64,000 nucleotides of DNA. It comes from Stenotrophomonas pavanii (GTDB lineage: Bacteria > Pseudomonadota > Gammaproteobacteria > Xanthomonadales > Xanthomonadaceae). How positions within the stretch are numbered: the first letter of the stretch is position 1; the number at the start of each line of letters is the position of its first letter. The notes beneath the pieces were generated by a model that made no database searches, was not told the DNA's origin, and saw only the letters and a list, made by a program, of their open reading frames with translations. Below are positions 26,225-35,165 of the stretch, piece by piece. The translations under genes were made by a program, and so were the position numbers. The DNA is taken from positions 1 to 64,000 of the forward strand of contig NZ_FNFQ01000005.1 in the NCBI RefSeq assembly GCF_900101175.1, in the 5' to 3' direction.

Positions 26225-28414
26225 ATGAACCGCTGCCTGCGCCCCACCTTGCTCTCCCTCGCCCTCTGCGCCGCGCTGCCGCTGCATGCCAGCGAGGCCG
26301 AGTCCACCACCGATGCGGCTGCCGCTGGTGCCGAACGCTCGCCGACCGAACTGGCGGCGGTGCGCGTGCAGGCGGGCAAAGCGAAGGCCGATACCTCGCT
26401 CGTGAATGCCTTCGGCGGCGGTTCGTGGAAGGACACGCCGGCGTCGGTGAACGTGCTCGAGCGCGATTACCTCGACCGCCGCCAGGTACGTTCGCTGTCC
26501 GAGCTGGCCAGCAACGATGCCTCGCTGGGTGATGCCTATGCGCCGGTGGGCTACTACCAGAACATCGCCATCCGCGGCTTCGCACTGGACGCGGCCACCG
26601 GCTACCGCTTCAACGGGCTGTCCATCGCCGGCGAACAACGCCTGGCGCTGGAGAACGTGCAGTCGGTGGAGATCCTCAAGGGTGAAGCCGGGCTGGCGGC
26701 AGGCGTGATGGCGCCGGGCGGAATCATCAACTACATCGGCAAGCGCCCGGCCGAGGTGCGCACCGCCACGCTCGGCACCGATTCGGAAGGATCGCGCTAC
26801 GCCGCTGTCGACGTCGGTCACTGGATCACCCCGCGTTTCGGCCTGCGCCTGAATGCCGCGTGGGATTCCAGCAATTCCTATGTCGAGCACGCCGATGGCC
26901 GCCGCAACTTCTACTCGCTGGCCGCCGACTGGCTGATCGGCGAACGCGGCAAGCTGGAGGTGGATGCGAACTACCAGACCAGCGCGCAGCGTTCGGTGTC
27001 CGGCTACCAGCTGCTGGGCGCGCGCGACCTGCCGCGCGGTGTCGACCGCGAACACCTGCTGGGTTACCAGCCGTGGCAGCGCCCGGTGGACATCGCCAGC
27101 ACCAACATCACCGCCCTGCACACCTACGATTTCAATGACGCCTGGCAGTCGCGCGTCTCGGTCGGCCACAGCCGCTCGGTGATCGATGACAACGTCGCCT
27201 TCGCCTACGGCTGCTACTACGCCACGCAGTGCGCCGATGGCAGCGTGCCGGGCAATTACTTCGCGCCGAACGGCGACTATGACGTCTACGACTACCGCAG
27301 CCCGGACGACACCCGCCGCAACCAGCAGGCCCGTGCCGAGCTGCGCGGGCGCTTCCAGACCGGTAGCGTCGGCCACCAGCTGACCGTCGGTGCCGACTAC
27401 TTCCGCCGCACCGTGGACAGGCGCCCGAGCGTCAACGAGTACGTCGGCACCACCAACATCCACGATGCGCCGGTGCCGGTATTCGAGCCGTCGCCGAAGA
27501 TGCCGGGCCCGTCCGCGCGACGCCTGGACAGCCGCCAGACCGCGTTCTTCGCGCTGGACCGAATCAGCTTCGGTGATGACTGGCAGTGGTTGGCCGGCGG
27601 TCGCTTCGTGCGCCTGGACGAGCGTGCCTACGACAAGCGTGGTACGCCGCAGCGGCACAGCCGCCTGTCGCGTTTCCTGCCGCAGACCGCGGTGGTGTGG
27701 AAGGCTACCGAGCAGCTCAATGCCTATGCCAGCTACGTGCGCGGCATTTCTCTGGGCCAGGAAGCGCCGTTCTGGACCAGCAATGCCGACACCTTCCTGC
27801 CGTCGGTGCAGTCGCGGCAGCTGGAAGTGGGCGTGAAGTACGTGCCGGTCGAGGCGCTGACGCTGGGCGCGGCCGTGTTCCGCATCTCGCAGCCGTACCA
27901 GTACGCCAAGCCGGACAGCAGCGACGTCGGCTACACCTTCGTCGAGGAAGGCACGCAGACCCACACTGGCCTGGAGCTGACCGCCAACGGGCAGCTGACC
28001 GATGCACTGCAGATCGTGGCCAGCGCCAGCGTGCTGCAGGCGCGCGCGCGCGACACCGGCACGCCGGCCTATGAAGGCCATCAGCTGGTGAACGTGCCGA
28101 AGCTGCGCGCCAGCGTGCACCTGGCCTACGCACTGCCGTTCGTGCAGGGCCTGGATGTCACCGGCGGCTGGCGCTATGCCGGTGCCAACGTGGCGCGTGC
28201 CGACGGCGGCGTGCGCGCACCGGACTACTCGGTATTCGATGCGGGCCTGCGCTTCCAGCATCGCCTGCACGAGCGTGCGGTGACCTGGAACCTGTCGGTG
28301 GACAACGTGTTCAACCGCTTCTACTGGCGTGATACCGGCAGCAGCGGCGGTGACTACTACCTGTTCCCCGGCGCACCGCGACAGGCCCGCCTGTCGGTGA
28401 CGTTCGCGTTGTGA
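26225..28414 (+). CDS. TonB-dependent receptor, probable thiamine transporter
   Basis: 729 aa. Signal peptide to ALPLHAS; plug domain from about 60 to 175 with SVNVLERDYLDRRQVRSL, IAIRGFALD, NVQSVEILKGEAGLAAG and GGIINYIGKRP; beta-barrel to the terminal Leu after SVTFAL. It resembles FhuA-type siderophore receptors in the plug, but the TPP riboswitch upstream and the coupled pnuT downstream point to thiamine or a thiamine phosphate as cargo. No N-terminal signalling domain for an anti-sigma partner. ATG 26225. Function is inferred from regulation and context. Confidence 0.88.
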   Translation: MNRCLRPTLLSLALCAALPLHASEAESTTDAAAAGAERSPTELAAVRVQAGKAKADTSLVNAFGGGSWKDTPASVNVLERDYLDRRQVRSLSELASNDASLGDAYAPVGYYQNIAIRGFALDAATGYRFNGLSIAGEQRLALENVQSVEILKGEAGLAAGVMAPGGIINYIGKRPAEVRTATLGTDSEGSRYAAVDVGHWITPRFGLRLNAAWDSSNSYVEHADGRRNFYSLAADWLIGERGKLEVDANYQTSAQRSVSGYQLLGARDLPRGVDREHLLGYQPWQRPVDIASTNITALHTYDFNDAWQSRVSVGHSRSVIDDNVAFAYGCYYATQCADGSVPGNYFAPNGDYDVYDYRSPDDTRRNQQARAELRGRFQTGSVGHQLTVGADYFRRTVDRRPSVNEYVGTTNIHDAPVPVFEPSPKMPGPSARRLDSRQTAFFALDRISFGDDWQWLAGGRFVRLDERAYDKRGTPQRHSRLSRFLPQTAVVWKATEQLNAYASYVRGISLGQEAPFWTSNADTFLPSVQSRQLEVGVKYVPVEALTLGAAVFRISQPYQYAKPDSSDVGYTFVEEGTQTHTGLELTANGQLTDALQIVASASVLQARARDTGTPAYEGHQLVNVPKLRASVHLAYALPFVQGLDVTGGWRYAGANVARADGGVRAPDYSVFDAGLRFQHRLHERAVTWNLSVDNVFNRFYWRDTGSSGGDYYLFPGAPRQARLSVTFAL

Positions 28415-28992
28415 GCAGCGTGATGCTCGAGTGGAGCGCCGCGCTGTGCAGCATCCTCGGCGTCTGGCTGATGGCCCGCCGCCGGTTGTCGGCGTGGCCG
28501 GTGGGCCTGCTGTCGGTGGCGCTGTATGGCCTGGTGTTCGCCGAGGCCAAGCTGTACTCGGACACGCTGCTGCAGGTCGCCTTTGGTGGCTTCCTGGTCT
28601 ACGGCTGGCTGAACTGGCGCCAGCCCGCGGCCGACGAGGGCAGCATCCGCATCGTGCCGCTGGCGCGTAGCACGCTGCTGCGCGACCTCGCCATCGGCCT
28701 GTGTGGTGGCGTGGCGCTGGGCGCGGCCATGCACACCTTCACCGATGCCGTGCTGCCCTGGCTGGATGCGATGCTGACCGCGCTGAGCCTGGTCGGCCAG
28801 TGGTGGCAGGCGCGCCGCCACGTGGCCTGCTGGTGGGTGTGGATCGCGGTGGACGTGGTCTACGTCGGCGCGTACCTGTTCAAGTCGCTGCACGTGACCG
28901 CCGCGCTGTATGTGTTCTTCCTCGGCCTGGCCGTGTTCGGCCTGCGCGCATGGAGCGCGGCCGCGCGCGAGCCACAGGTGGCAACGCAGTAG
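28411..28992 (+). CDS. pnuT: PnuT-type thiamine transporter (PnuC family)
   Basis: 193-aa inner-membrane facilitator with about seven helices. PnuC-family signatures are WMARRRLSAWPVGLLSV-like sequence, LLQVAFGGFLVYGWLNW (the WxxW region) and CWWVWIAVDVVYVGAYLF near the end. PnuC homologues under TPP riboswitches carry thiamine and are called PnuT; uptake is driven by later phosphorylation. GTG start at 28411 overlaps the receptor stop by 4 nt (GTGA), so the two are coupled and share the riboswitch. No dedicated thiamine kinase follows. Confidence 0.88.
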   Translation: MSSVMLEWSAALCSILGVWLMARRRLSAWPVGLLSVALYGLVFAEAKLYSDTLLQVAFGGFLVYGWLNWRQPAADEGSIRIVPLARSTLLRDLAIGLCGGVALGAAMHTFTDAVLPWLDAMLTALSLVGQWWQARRHVACWWVWIAVDVVYVGAYLFKSLHVTAALYVFFLGLAVFGLRAWSAAAREPQVATQ

Positions 28993-29055
28993 AGCCACGC
29001 CATGCGTGGCTATTGCGGGCAATCGGCGCGCCATCCACGCATGGCGTGGATCTAC
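28989..29055. repeat. GTAG-type REP pair (CCACGCCATGCGTGG subclass)
   Basis: Units 28989-29011 and 29033-29055 face each other. The pair overlaps both ends of the flanking convergent genes: its left end supplies the TAG stop of pnuT and its right end the TAG stop of the TonB-C-like gene. Confidence 0.85.
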
Positions 29056-29441
29056 GGGCTCAGGGCCAAACCAAGGCGCAGCGGCTGGCGCATGTCGGCC
29101 GGTGGGGCCGCCTGCAACGGCGCAGCCTGCAGCGTCGCGCGCAGGTCGGCATCGACCTGGGCATCACCCAGGCTGTCGAACTCCAGTTTCGAAATGCGGC
29201 CGTCCGCGGCGATCCACAGGCGTACCGGCAGTGGCATCGGCGTGTCCGGGTGCGCCTCCAGCCATTCCAGTACACGCTGCGCCTGCGGATCGTGCTCCTG
29301 CTGCAGGCGCTGCTGCAGCTGGCCTCCCACGGAGGCGGCGTAGGCCATCCAGTGCGCAGGGGCTTCTTGCGCGGAAACGCTGGCACTCCCCAGTGCCAAC
29401 GCGCCGAGCACTGCAGCCAGATGCCGCCACCAGCGGCGCAT
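29052..29441 (-). CDS. Small secreted protein with TonB C-terminal-like domain
   Basis: 129 aa. Signal peptide MRRWWRHLAAVLGALALGSASVSA-like (about 24 residues). The mature part, LPVRLWIAADGRISKLEFDS then GDAQVDADLRATLQ, matches the TonB C-terminal beta-alpha-beta pattern (strand, DGRI, strand, aDxxLRxxL). It lacks the membrane anchor and Pro-rich spacer of a working TonB. Convergent with the thiamine receptor operon. An ATG 27 nt upstream is also possible. Role unknown; a periplasmic accessory to TonB-dependent uptake is only inferred. Confidence 0.7.
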   Translation of the reverse strand: MRRWWRHLAAVLGALALGSASVSAQEAPAHWMAYAASVGGQLQQRLQQEHDPQAQRVLEWLEAHPDTPMPLPVRLWIAADGRISKLEFDSLGDAQVDADLRATLQAAPLQAAPPADMRQPLRLGLALSP

Positions 29442-29554
29442 GCCGGTCCTGTTCCCTGCCATGACCATCGCCTGCCTCCTGCACTCCCATCCAGCGCGCC
29501 ATGGTCGGCGCCCTAGATGACAGGCAGATGGCGGCCGGTGATGGCCCGGCGCGA

Positions 29555-30529
29555 TCACTCGCCCAGGTCGGCCAGCACCTTGCGCGAGGGCGCGAAGAAG
29601 GTCACGCCGGTGGTGGCGGTGGAGAAGTCGAGGATGCGGTCGTGCAGTGGCGCGGGATTGCCGATGAACATGCGCTCGAGCATCTTCTCGATCACCCACA
29701 GGCGGCGGGTGTAGCCGATGAAGTAGGTGCCGTACTCGCCGCGGCCCGGGTTGGCGAACGGCATGTTGTCGCGCAGGATCTCGTGCTCGCCGTCGGCATC
29801 CTCGATGGTGCACAGCGTCTTGTGCGACTTCTGCGCATCGGCCGGCGCGTCGTCCAGCTCGATGTTGTCGTGCTTGGTGCGGCCGATGATCGCTTCCTGC
29901 GCCTCGGTCTTCTGCGCGCGCCAGGCGTCAAGGTTGTGCAGGTACTTCTGCACCACCACGTAGCTGCCGCCTGCGTGGTCCGGATCCTCGTCACCTACGA
30001 TCGTGGCTTCCGGCAGCGACAGCCCTTCCGGGTTGGCGGTGCCGTCGACGAAATCGAGCAGGTCGCGGCCATCGAAATAGCGGAACCCGGCCACGTCATC
30101 GACCGCTTCAACGGCATCGCCGAAGGCCATCAGCAGATTGCGCTCGAACGCCACGATCAGGTCCATGGTGCGCGCCCGGATGTGGTACAGCAGGTCACCG
30201 GGCGTGGACACGGCGGTGTGGGTGGCGCCCTTGATCTCGCGGAACGGCTTCAACTCGCGCGGCGGCGTGGAGCCCACCAGCGGCTGCCACACGCGGTGGC
30301 CGATGGCCACGTTGCAGGTGAAGGTACGCTCGATCTCGCGGATGGCAGTGTTCTTGATCAGGTCATCGGTGCTCGCCAGCACCTCGCGTGCCCTGGCGAT
30401 CGACGCCTCGTCATCCTTCACCTTCAACACCAGGAACGCCGCCGAATGGGTCAGTGGCGCGGTGATCTGCTGCGGCTCGTTGTCGAGCGTGTGGTTGAGG
30501 GCGGTGATCGGTGCGGGCTGGGAGTTCAC
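29555..30529 (-). CDS. Dyp-type haem peroxidase
   Basis: 324 aa. The DyP signature GxxDG is DFVDGTANP, with catalytic Asp; the proximal His is likely in IGYTRRLWVIEKML-upstream sequence (the GEYGTYFIGYTRR region lies near it), and RxxF-like Arg in the distal pocket. Length and the N-terminal AAFLVLKVKDDEASIARA fit the cytoplasmic YfeX-like/class P-I branch. No Tat signal. No encapsulin gene nearby. It acts on peroxide with dye-like or porphyrin substrates in known members; the natural substrate is unknown. Confidence 0.88.
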   Translation of the reverse strand: MNSQPAPITALNHTLDNEPQQITAPLTHSAAFLVLKVKDDEASIARAREVLASTDDLIKNTAIREIERTFTCNVAIGHRVWQPLVGSTPPRELKPFREIKGATHTAVSTPGDLLYHIRARTMDLIVAFERNLLMAFGDAVEAVDDVAGFRYFDGRDLLDFVDGTANPEGLSLPEATIVGDEDPDHAGGSYVVVQKYLHNLDAWRAQKTEAQEAIIGRTKHDNIELDDAPADAQKSHKTLCTIEDADGEHEILRDNMPFANPGRGEYGTYFIGYTRRLWVIEKMLERMFIGNPAPLHDRILDFSTATTGVTFFAPSRKVLADLGE

Positions 30530-30620
30530 GGCGGTTCCTGCGGGCTTGAGGCGGGCGCATCGCGCGTGGCGATGTGCGGGCGATCATAGCGGAACCGCCA
30601 GACCGGGGACGGAGCGGTTC

Positions 30621-30983
30621 TCAGTTCGCGGTCGATGCCGCTTGTGCTTGAGAGAGCGCCATGACGCTGCAGACTACGTAGCGTTGTGGATCGGTCCAGG
30701 CGATGCGCAGATGCGGGCCTTCGAGCAAGCCATGGTCGCAGAGCCAGCCAAATACCTCGACCGGACTCCATTCGCGACCGGCCGCAAACGCTACACCAAG
30801 ATCACGCAGGGCAGCGAACAAACGAGCTTTGCTGATGTCGTCGCCCACTTCAGCACGCAAGGTGGGGGCCTGCCCCTGGAAGCCGAGGGCATGCAGCGCC
30901 GCAAGCACGCCAGCGTCCAGAACCGCTACCTGCACGGTGCTGCCGTCGGCCTGCTGCACATATGCGGAAATGGGGATCTGCAT
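30621..30983 (-). CDS. Conserved hypothetical protein, ~120 aa
   Basis: I do not recognise the family. Start taken at ATG 30983 (MQIPISAYVQQADGSTVQVAVLD). A TTG at 31046 overlapping the VOC stop (TTGA) or an ATG at 31034 would add 17-21 residues. The chain alternates strands and helices (VGDDISKARLFAALRDLGVAFAAG, HLRIAWTDPQRYVVCSVMAL). No signal peptide or membrane helix. It follows the VOC gene immediately and is probably co-transcribed with it. Confidence 0.6.
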   Translation of the reverse strand: MQIPISAYVQQADGSTVQVAVLDAGVLAALHALGFQGQAPTLRAEVGDDISKARLFAALRDLGVAFAAGREWSPVEVFGWLCDHGLLEGPHLRIAWTDPQRYVVCSVMALSQAQAASTAN

Positions 30984-31042
30984 GCGGGAACGCTGCCTGG
31001 CTCGGTCCCAGTATGCCCGCTCCACGACGGGCATAGGCAGGA

Positions 31043-31411
31043 TCAACCCACGTCACTCCAGACCGCCAGCTCGTAGCCGTCCAGATCGCGGAAGTGGAAG
31101 CGGCGGCCGCCGGGGAAGGCGAACACGGCCTGCACCACCTCACCACCGGCGGCAACCACGCGCCGCTCTGCATCGGCCAGGTCCGCGCAGTAGAGGATCA
31201 CCAGCGGTCCCCCATGGGCACGCACCTGCGCGTCGGCCACGAAGCCACCTTTCAGGCGGCCGTCGTCGAACTCGGTATAGGCCACGCCGTAGTCGGTGAA
31301 CTGCCAGCCGAACACCTCGCCATAGAAGCGCTTGCTGCGGGCGATGTCGGCGACGTTGAATTCAATGTTGTCGATGCGGCGTTCGGCATCGTGGGTAGCA
31401 GCATGGCTCAT
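31043..31411 (-). CDS. VOC-superfamily (glyoxalase/bleomycin-resistance-like) protein
   Basis: 122 aa. Single VOC module: NIEFNVADIARSKRFYGEVFGWQFTDYG-type N-terminal half and FPGGRRFHFRDLDGYELAVW at the end, where the conserved DPDG is DLDG and the metal-ligand Glu is ELAVW. The first metal ligand position (usually His in HxxI) is Glu (IEFN). Substrate unknown; many such proteins are unassigned. Lies between the AraC regulator and the 120-aa gene, all leftward. Confidence 0.8.
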   Translation of the reverse strand: MSHAATHDAERRIDNIEFNVADIARSKRFYGEVFGWQFTDYGVAYTEFDDGRLKGGFVADAQVRAHGGPLVILYCADLADAERRVVAAGGEVVQAVFAFPGGRRFHFRDLDGYELAVWSDVG

Positions 31412-31479
31412 GGCATGGCTCCGTTGAGGGAGCCCCAGCGTCGCTCAGTGCAGCCGGCGAGTCTTGAACAAAACGGCCA

Positions 31480-32247
31480 TCATTGCCCCCACTCCAGGCG
31501 CAGTTCGCTGGCGGTCATGCCAGCCAGCTCGCGCGCCTCGCGGCTGAGATGGGCCTGGTCGGCATAGCCGGCATCAGCGGCCAGCATCGCCAACGAATGC
31601 TGTGGCAGCGCGCGACTCTGGCGAAGGAAACGTTGCAGCCGCAGGATCCGCTCCAGTGTCTTGGCGCCGTAGCCGAACTGCGACTGGCTGAAACGCCGCA
31701 GGCTGCGCGGGCTCAGGCTCAAGTGCGCCGCCAGCGTATCCAGCGTGGCGTCACCCGCGGCGAGCGCCCGGAACAGGACATGCGCACGCTGCGCCGAAGT
31801 ATCGAGCGCGGACGCACCCATATGCTGCTGCAGGCAGTGCGCCATCCGCTGCAGGCGCAGTGCAGGCGCGGTGTCGCCGATGGAGGCCGCCGCCTTGTTC
31901 ACCCACGTGCCCTTCAGATCAGCCAGTGGCACGGCCTGGCCGATGATCCCGGCCAAAGGCAGGCCCAGCGCGGCCAATGCCTGGCCGGGACGGAAGCGTG
32001 CGCCCAGCACCTGTGCACCGGGTGCCAGCGCCGGGTGCGCGGCCACGCGGTCCGGGCCGACCACGAACAACGCACCGTCGCGCCAGAGGATATCCACGCA
32101 GCCATCGGGCAATACGGTGATGTGCCCATCGGCATCGGCAGGAAGCTGGCTCTGCCAAAGCTGGCCGAAGTGGCCACGCAGCGAGCCAGGTGGCAGATGC
32201 TCCTGATAGGCCGTGCCGGTACCTGCGAGAGAGGGGGAATCGCCCAT
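31480..32247 (-). CDS. AraC-family transcriptional regulator with DUF6597 N-terminus
   Basis: 255 aa from ATG 32247. The N-terminal ligand domain has DGCVDILWRDGALFVVGPD and LGARFRPGQALAALGLP, typical of DUF6597-type AraC proteins. The C-terminal AraC HTH is seen in TLDTLAAHLSLSPRSLRRFSQSQFGYGAK and SLAMLAADAGYADQAHLSREARELAGMTASEL. The ATG at 32274 is unlikely because it lies inside the ax21 terminator. Probably controls the VOC gene 69 nt downstream. Confidence 0.82.
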   Translation of the reverse strand: MGDSPSLAGTGTAYQEHLPPGSLRGHFGQLWQSQLPADADGHITVLPDGCVDILWRDGALFVVGPDRVAAHPALAPGAQVLGARFRPGQALAALGLPLAGIIGQAVPLADLKGTWVNKAAASIGDTAPALRLQRMAHCLQQHMGASALDTSAQRAHVLFRALAAGDATLDTLAAHLSLSPRSLRRFSQSQFGYGAKTLERILRLQRFLRQSRALPQHSLAMLAADAGYADQAHLSREARELAGMTASELRLEWGQ

Positions 32248-32273
32248 GCGACATTGTGGCGCCCCGGAGCCCA

Positions 32274-32305
32274 TAAAAGTGAAGCCCGGCGCGAGGCCGG
32301 GCTTC
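32274..32305 (-). terminator. Rho-independent terminator of ax21-like gene
   Basis: GAAGCCCGGC (32281-32290) and GCCGGGCTTC (32296-32305) form a 10-bp stem with a GCGAG loop. On the minus strand it is followed by ACTTTTAT. Confidence 0.8.
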
Positions 32306-32370
32306 GGTTGGCGTGTGGGAGAGAGAGAGAGTCACACGCCAGCACAACACGCACTAACGACAGGCGTTTG

Positions 32371-32946
32371 TTACCAGGTGAAGCGCGGGCCCACGAACCA
32401 CTCGCGGTCGCCGGCCTTGGCCAACTTCACTTCGCCACTCAGGCCCCAGTTCTGGTTGAACTTGGCGGTGGCGCCGACGCGGCCGTAGAACTCGCCGTCC
32501 GGGTTGATGCCGTGCTTCTTGGTGTAGTCCTCGTAGCCGGCCATCACGTAGCCTTCCACGTACGGGTTGAACGCGGTGCGCACGCCGACTTCGGTCGAGT
32601 AGCCGTTGAAGTCCAGGCCGTGCTTCATGTCGAACTTCTGGTACGCGACGCGGGCGACCAGGTCGGTGTTCGGTGCGATGCCGTAGTTGTAGCCGGCACC
32701 GATGCGCCACTGGTCGACGTCATTCTTGAACGTGTCGGTCTCCTGCGCGCTGTAGTCGCCGAAGATGTGGAAGTTCGGGTGCACCGCCACCGAACCCTTC
32801 ACCTTCCAGCCATCGGCGTCGCCGCCCTTGGCATCGGTGTTCACGTAGCCGCCTTCGACGTAGTTGTACGACAGGCCGTCGGTTGCCGATGCAGCGAACG
32901 GCAGGGCAGCCAGAAGACCCAGGGCGAGCAGCGAATTCTTGTTCAT
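32371..32946 (-). CDS. Ax21-family outer-membrane protein
   Basis: 191 aa. Signal peptide MNKNSLLALGLLAALPFAAS to ASA. Beta-strand-rich mature protein with alternating aromatic residues (LSYNYVEGGYVNTDAK, GSVAVHPNFHIFGDYSAQET, QWRIGAGYNYGIAPNTDLVA) and a terminal aromatic GPRFTW, as in eight-strand outer-membrane barrels. The Ax21 family of Xanthomonas and Stenotrophomonas was once proposed as a secreted quorum signal; that claim was withdrawn and the protein is regarded as an outer-membrane/vesicle protein. S. maltophilia has several paralogues; I cannot say which this is. Confidence 0.87.
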   Translation of the reverse strand: MNKNSLLALGLLAALPFAASATDGLSYNYVEGGYVNTDAKGGDADGWKVKGSVAVHPNFHIFGDYSAQETDTFKNDVDQWRIGAGYNYGIAPNTDLVARVAYQKFDMKHGLDFNGYSTEVGVRTAFNPYVEGYVMAGYEDYTKKHGINPDGEFYGRVGATAKFNQNWGLSGEVKLAKAGDREWFVGPRFTW

Positions 32947-33352
32947 CGGGACACACCTTTCATTATTTTGGTTTCGTCGGCCGCCTCCCGGGAGGGGAGA
33001 GAGAAGAGGCGGTCGACAGGTGTGAATTATCCGTTAGGGGGGCCAATCGACCCTGAATATTGAACTGACTGGTGTATAAATAAGGCTGCCGTTCAGGGAA
33101 CTCGCTGAGCGGCACGTAGCTACGCTCCCGTAGCACGTGCCGATCGCGCCACTGATGGGAGCAATCATCTCCACAGATCATGAGGACAAAGGCGAACCCT
33201 GCTCAGAGTCTGCAACTCGCTAGTCTCCTCTCGGCCAGCTCGGCGAAGCAGACTGGAAAGGTCTGGTGGTCACGCTCGGATCATAGGATCAGGACTGGCA
33301 GGATTTCGTAGACAACTCAGAGCCGTAATCAGCGGTGACGAGAGCAGTACCT
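32947..33352. other. 406-bp AT-richer gap at the left edge of the accessory island
   Basis: Holds the ax21-like promoter region (the minus-strand leader up to about 33060) and then non-coding sequence of lower GC that leads into the first IS3 wreck. No gene or clear repeat boundary seen. Confidence 0.4.
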
Positions 33353-34545
33353 ATGGCGAGCAAGCAGTACAAAGATGAGTTCAAGGCCGAGGCGATCAAG
33401 CAGGTGACCGAAAGGGCTTCGCAGTTGCGGAGATTGCCAAACGGCTTGTTGTCTCTTCCCATAGCCTGCACGAGATGGCTCCGGAAGGCCAAAGGCGGAC
33501 GGCTGGCGGGAACGCCGGAGGGGTGATCTTGCGATCTTCAATGGACTCAGCCGAGGTCAGGTCAGACACATGAAGGCTGGGATCAAACGCCTGACTGAGG
33601 CGCGCGACGTACTGAAAGGGCCGCGGCGTTGCCCAGACCGCGACATCCTGGCGCGGGTAACGACGGAGCGAGATTCATTGCGCGATGAGGCACCGTTCTT
33701 TGCCAAGGAATCGTTCTGAGATACGAGGCGACCGAGCGCCACCGCAACAGGTATCCGATCCGGCAGATGCGCCGATGCCTGAAGGTGTCGTCCAGCGGCT
33801 TCCATGACTGGCGACCTAGACACCCCAGAATCCGTGCACAGGGCAATATCCGATTGCTGGCCAAGATCCGTACGCACCACGTGTCCAGTAATGGCGTGAT
33901 GAACGCGCCGCGCATGCATGAGGCGTTGGGCTAAGCAGGCGAGACGGCCAGCCTCAACCGGGCCGCCCGGTTCGTGACGGCTGACGGGCTGGCTGGAGTT
34001 CTGCGTCGTCGACACTAACGACACAAGCCCTCGGTTCTGCGCGCGGCCTTCGTGCGTAACCATCTGGCACGCGACTTCACAGCAAACGAGCCCAACACTG
34101 AGTAGGTGCTGTACCCCAGCTACCTGAGAACCGGCGAAATCTGGTTGCACCTGTGTCCGGTGCTTGTTTTTTGCTCAGGCAAGGTCGTCCCCTGGTCGAT
34201 GGCGCCAGTGCAGGATTGGCATCTGGTCCTGATAGCGGTGATGATGGCACGCTGGCAACAACCGAATTGCAGTGAGGTGATCCTGCACTCCCATCGCGGC
34301 ATGCCGTTCAATAGCAGCGAGTGCCAGCATTTCCTGAGAGACCACCGCATCAACAGTAGAGCAACGTCGGCCACTGCTTTGACAATGCAGCCACCGAATG
34401 CTCCTTCGGGAAGCTCCAGCGTGAGCGTGTCTACCGACGCCGATACCTGAAGCTGGCCGAATCTACGGCGGATGCACTCGATTACATCGGGCGGTTACAC
34501 GCCCCGCTCATCCAGCGAAGGCTTGATGCCAAAGATCAGCCTTTC
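33353..34545 (+). pseudogene. Degenerate IS3-family element (orfA and orfB remnants)
   Basis: OrfA starts ATG 33353 as MASKQYKDEFKAEAIKQVTE, an IS3-type HTH, and shifts frame near 33413; pieces VAEIAKRL and SSHSLHEMA follow in another frame. OrfB pieces continue in several frames: NRYPIRQMRRCLKVSSSGFHDW, NAPRMHEALG, then TGEIWLHLCPVLVFCSGKVV, VILHSHRGMPFNSSECQHF and the C-terminal ADALDYIGRLHAPLIQRRLD. Several frameshifts and stops make it non-functional. The rve catalytic residues are partly lost (HSHRG instead of HSDRG). Confidence 0.82.
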
Positions 34546-34635
34546 GACTCTTACCCGATCGTCCGTGGAAACGGGGGTGGAACCCGTATCCCATGATGGG
34601 GTGGCAGGGCGAATGTGACCAGAGTCGAGGGTGAC

Positions 34636-35165
34636 TTTAAAGGTGTCCTGATCTGGCCCCCTGAAAACGGACGCCATGAAGCCGTTTCAGGCGGCAGTCC
34701 GGAGCTGCCGGGCGTAGTTGTTAGGCGAGTGGTAGCCCAGCGCCGAGTGTAGCCGGGCTGGATTGTAGAAGCCGTGGATGTAAGCAGCGATGGACTGGCT
34801 GGCTTGTTCTCTACTGGCGTAAGGCTCGGCAGCCTCTTCTGTCTTGAGCGTCGCAAAGAAGCTCTCGGCCACCGCGTTGTCCCAGCAATTGCCAGGCCGG
34901 CTCATGCTTTGGACCACGCCATGGGACTGCAGCAGCTGGCGAAACTCGTTTCCCCAGTACTGCCCACCACGATCTGAATGGAAGATCAGGCCGGGTCGTT
35001 GTGGATGCAGAGCCCAAGCATTGGCAAATGCTTTCACCACCAGCTCTTCAGTCAGACGCTTGGAAACGCTGTAGCCCAGCACCTGCCGGGTCTGGACGCT
35101 GATGACCACGGCCAGATGCAGCCATCCCTGGCGGGTAGGGACATACGTGATATCGAGGCTACGCA
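34636..35165 (-). pseudogene. Truncated IS3-family transposase orfB (3' end of a second, different IS)
   Basis: Minus-strand frame ending at 34687 encodes the C-terminal part of an IS3 orfB: DITYVPTRQGWLHLAVVI (first catalytic Asp), IFHSDRGGQYWGNEFRQL (second Asp) and NCWDNAVAESFFATLKTE (Glu). The end YNPARLHSALGYHSPNNY is typical. The 3' terminal repeat is likely TGATCTGGCCCCCTGAAAAC at about 34648-34667. The element lacks orfA and the first half of orfB and joins toxin-cassette sequence at about 35160. The D-D-E triad survives, but no complete transposase can be made. Confidence 0.82.

Noticed and set aside
24782-28270. About 1,160-codon frame on the minus strand
   Set aside because: Complement of the APH-fold kinase, TPP riboswitch and TonB receptor. 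It would run through a riboswitch and has no recognisable domain.
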